A stretch of 7,510 bases of DNA. Origin: Spirochaetaceae bacterium. GTDB taxonomy: Bacteria > Spirochaetota > Spirochaetia > Treponematales > Breznakiellaceae. The DNA lies in assembly GCA_031290205.1 (NCBI GenBank), contig JAITNZ010000128.1, positions 1 through 7,510 on the forward strand, written 5' to 3'. The translations under genes and the position numbers were made by a program. Below the pieces are notes generated by a model that did no database searches, was not told the origin of the DNA, and was given only the letters and a program-made list of their open reading frames with translations. Shown here one piece after another: positions 5,947 to 7,510 of the stretch (positions are counted from its first letter, which is position 1; each line of letters begins with the position of its first letter).

Positions 5947-7058
5947 GCCTCGTTGTCCGCATCAAAAAGCGTCTGTCTGCCGACTTCACGCTTGATGTCG
6001 AATTTCAAACGGAAGATTATCAGTGCCTCGGCGTCCTCGGCGCGTCCGGCTGCGGCAAGAGCATGACGCTCAAGTGCATCGCGGGTATCGAAAAACCCGA
6101 CGAGGGCTTTATCGCGCTCGACGGGCGGGTCTTATTCAGCAGCGCCTTAGGCATAATCAACTTGAAGGCGCGGGAGCGAAAAGTCGGCTATCTTTTTCAA
6201 AATTACGCGCTCTTCCCCAAGATGACCGCGCTCGAAAATATGTGCGCCGCATTGCCTGGGGCACTGTCTGGCGTGCTGTCAAACAAAAACTTAAGTGAGG
6301 CGCGGGGCTGGATTGAGCGTTTCGGCTTAAGCGGTTTAGAAAAAAATTATCCGCACCAGATGAGCGGGGGGCAGCAGCAGCGGGTTGCCCTTGCCCGCAT
6401 GTTGATAACGCATCCCGCCGCCGTGCTGCTCGACGAGCCGTTTGCCGCGCTCGATTCGAATCTGCGTGAATACATGCAACTTGAATTGTTACAGTTAATA
6501 CAATCGCAGGATGAGGGGGCGCTGGCGCCGTTTAAGAATGCGATACTCGTGACCCACTCGCGCGAGGAAGTCTACCGCCTCTGCCCGCGCCTCTTGATAA
6601 TGGCGGGGGGCAAAATCGTGGCTCAAGGCAATACCCGCCAGGTTTTTGACAAACCCGATTCGGTAATCAGCGCTGAGCTGACGGGCTGCAAAAACATCTC
6701 TCGCATTATCCGTAAAGCTGAGCGAGAAGTGTTCGCCCTCGATTGGGGACTACTGCTGCGCACAGCGGAAGTAGTGGGTAGCGGCATGACGCATATCGGC
6801 ATCCGGGCGCACAACCTACAGCCGATAAGCGCCGGCAGCGAAAAGGGCTATAACGAAGTGCGGCTGGGGCGCTGTAAAACCTCGTCGGGACCCTTCGAAG
6901 ACCTTGTCGTGTTCACCAATGCTGAGGCTAAAGACAACACTGAACAGCACGAAATCTGGTGGAAATCCGAGCGAGCTTCCGTCGGCGGCGCCCCCCCCCT
7001 CTGCCCTGAAAAACTTTTTTTCCCGCCCGAAAGTTTATTACTCTTGAAGGAATCTTGA
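5943..7058 (+). CDS. modC: Molybdate ABC transporter ATP-binding protein ModC
   Basis: The 371-residue ATPase subunit that powers molybdate import from the cytoplasmic face of ModB. Nucleotide-binding motifs are complete and in order: Walker A GASGCGKS (33-40), Q-loop at Gln86 (LFQNYALFP), ABC signature SGGQQQR (141-147), Walker B VLLDEP (161-166), D-loop ALD (169-171) and switch His205 (LVTHSREE). Residues after about 245 form the C-terminal domain (GCKNISRI..., MTHIGIRAHNLQP, and FFPPESLLLL at the end), corresponding to the ModC TOBE/Mop-like regulatory region, although a clear molybdate-binding Mop motif is not obvious. The ATG overlaps the modB stop as ATGA. Oddity: a run of nine C at 6991-6999 encodes GAPPL in a linker about 24 codons before the stop, where slippage would alter the end. 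Confidence 0.97.
   Translation: MSLVVRIKKRLSADFTLDVEFQTEDYQCLGVLGASGCGKSMTLKCIAGIEKPDEGFIALDGRVLFSSALGIINLKARERKVGYLFQNYALFPKMTALENMCAALPGALSGVLSNKNLSEARGWIERFGLSGLEKNYPHQMSGGQQQRVALARMLITHPAAVLLDEPFAALDSNLREYMQLELLQLIQSQDEGALAPFKNAILVTHSREEVYRLCPRLLIMAGGKIVAQGNTRQVFDKPDSVISAELTGCKNISRIIRKAEREVFALDWGLLLRTAEVVGSGMTHIGIRAHNLQPISAGSEKGYNEVRLGRCKTSSGPFEDLVVFTNAEAKDNTEQHEIWWKSERASVGGAPPLCPEKLFFPPESLLLLKES
6991..6999 (+). repeat. modC: C9 homopolymer inside modC
   Basis: Nine consecutive C residues follow GGCGGCG within the modC coding sequence, and a run of seven T follows at 7015-7021. Tracts of this length can slip during replication or be miscounted in sequencing. As written, the frame stays open and ends with the family-like FFPPESLLLL, so the count appears correct here. 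Confidence 0.85.
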
Positions 7059-7069
7059 TGGGGGCGCCC

Positions 7070-7096
7070 TTGACTTCTCTGCAAATGGTATATACC
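7070..7096 (+). promoter_or_regulatory. Candidate brnTA promoter with palindromic operator
   Basis: TTGACT at 7070-7075 could serve as a -35. The perfect 10-bp palindrome GGTATATACC at 7087-7096 overlaps possible -10 elements (TATACC at 7091 with a 15-nt spacer, or an extended TGG-TATATA at 7086). BrnA-type antitoxins have a DNA-binding fold that represses their own operon through palindromic sites near the promoter, so an operator here makes sense. Neither spacer is optimal. The palindrome is seen directly; the binding is inferred. Confidence 0.4.
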
Positions 7097-7114
7097 CTGT
7101 TGCGATGTGGGATC

Positions 7115-7436
7115 ATGGGAAGAACAGTAATCAGCTCGGACGGGCGTTTTGAGTGGGATGAAGAAAAGGCACAAGCCAATTTAAAAAAACCTGGGTTGGC
7201 TTTTGATGAAATCCTGGCGGTCTTTGATGATCCCAATAGCTTAGAGGTTTATGATGATTCTCATTCATCTGATGCCGAAGAACGGATACAGGGAATTGGG
7301 GTATTATAAGGCGTTTTGGTACTGTATTCATGTTATACGGAACGAGGTAAGAGGACAAGGATTTACTCTGTCCGAAAAGCCCGGACAAGACGAGGAGACA
7401 ATTTACTATGAACAGTTCAAAAATACTATCCCCTGA
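7115..7436 (+). pseudogene. brnT: BrnT-family ribonuclease toxin, interrupted reading frame
   Basis: Starting at ATG 7115, the protein begins MGRTVISSDGRFEWDEEKA, followed by NLKKPGLAFDEILAVFDDP and DDSHSSDAEER, the N-terminal pattern of BrnT toxins. These are small ribonucleases, usually about 90-100 residues, that block translation. The frame stops at TAA 7307-7309 after 64 codons. Downstream in the same frame, family sequence resumes (GVLVLYSCYTERG, then TRIYSVRKA) with exactly the spacing expected if the stop were one sense codon. The expected ending DEETIYYEQF then lies in another frame, implying one extra base near 7378-7382 (GCCCGG). That frame ends at 7436; the original frame ends at TGA 7409-7411. 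The usual KHG motif reads KPG. It is probably a decayed or inactive toxin, although sequencing errors are possible. It starts 56 nt after modC. Confidence 0.8.
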
Positions 7437-7510
7437 GCGGATTGCCGAGATAAAGGCGTTTAAGGATCTTGACATTTCGGATTGCCCGGAATTGACCGAG
7501 GAACAACTAT
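7408..7510 (+). CDS. brnA: BrnA-family antitoxin, N-terminal part (runs off the window)
   Basis: The open frame starts MNSSKILSPERIAEI and continues AFKDLDISDCPELTEEQL to the window edge. The DxSDCPxLTxEQL pattern is typical of the N-terminus of BrnA-like antitoxins, which neutralise BrnT and carry a C-terminal ribbon-helix-helix-like DNA-binding domain, not visible here. The start is supported by GAGGAG at 7392-7397 with a 10-nt gap. The ATG overlaps the TGA that closes the interrupted toxin frame (ATGA). Thirty-four complete codons are present and none is disrupted, in contrast to the toxin upstream. Confidence 0.8.
   Translation, partial: MNSSKILSPERIAEIKAFKDLDISDCPELTEEQL

Overview
The window looks like a stretch of a spirochaete genome, probably Treponema-like and perhaps gut-associated. 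This is inference from protein style: signal peptides ending FASC or FASGGGE, a beta-helix surface protein ending in a DLDGAP...DMGAYE motif, and intergenic CACGAAC repeats. No rRNA or other taxonomic marker is present. Most of the window is GC-rich; the first ~600 bases are clearly AT-rich and the last ~400 are intermediate.

Layout. (1) Positions 1-37 are almost pure C (33 C in a row) and abut a 5'-truncated, AT-rich SAM-dependent methyltransferase gene (39-617, +). (2) A convergent minus-strand gene (670-2748) encodes a probable surface lipoprotein with a right-handed beta-helix of tandem 'LTNVTIAGN...GGGIYN' rungs. It has a strong Shine-Dalgarno, a leader with hairpins, and a perfect TTGACA-N17-TATAAT promoter. 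(3) About 600 bases without a gene (2749-3344) hold that promoter, a REPIN-like inverted repeat built from CACGAAC units, and a cluster of GC-rich hairpins. (4) An unrecognised 248-residue gene follows (3345-4091, +). (5) A complete modABC molybdate ABC transporter operon (4222-7058, +) comes next. (6) A brnT-brnA type II toxin-antitoxin locus closes the window; the toxin reading frame is broken and the antitoxin runs off the right edge.

How the genes work together. ModA captures molybdate outside the inner membrane, ModB forms the channel and ModC drives transport with ATP. The genes are tightly packed, and modB/modC overlap by ATGA. BrnT and BrnA would form an autoregulated ribonuclease/antitoxin pair, but here BrnT carries an in-frame stop, a probable terminal frameshift and a KHG-to-KPG change, while the antitoxin start looks intact.

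Most notable observation. The 3' end of modB carries about 85 extra codons made of three copies of a DNA repeat. Each copy starts with a hairpin that has an ACA loop but a different stem, and base pairing is kept in all three. The copies are translated in two different reading frames without a stop, and the ATGA coupling to modC survives. This resembles palindromic elements that insert into genes and become part of the protein.
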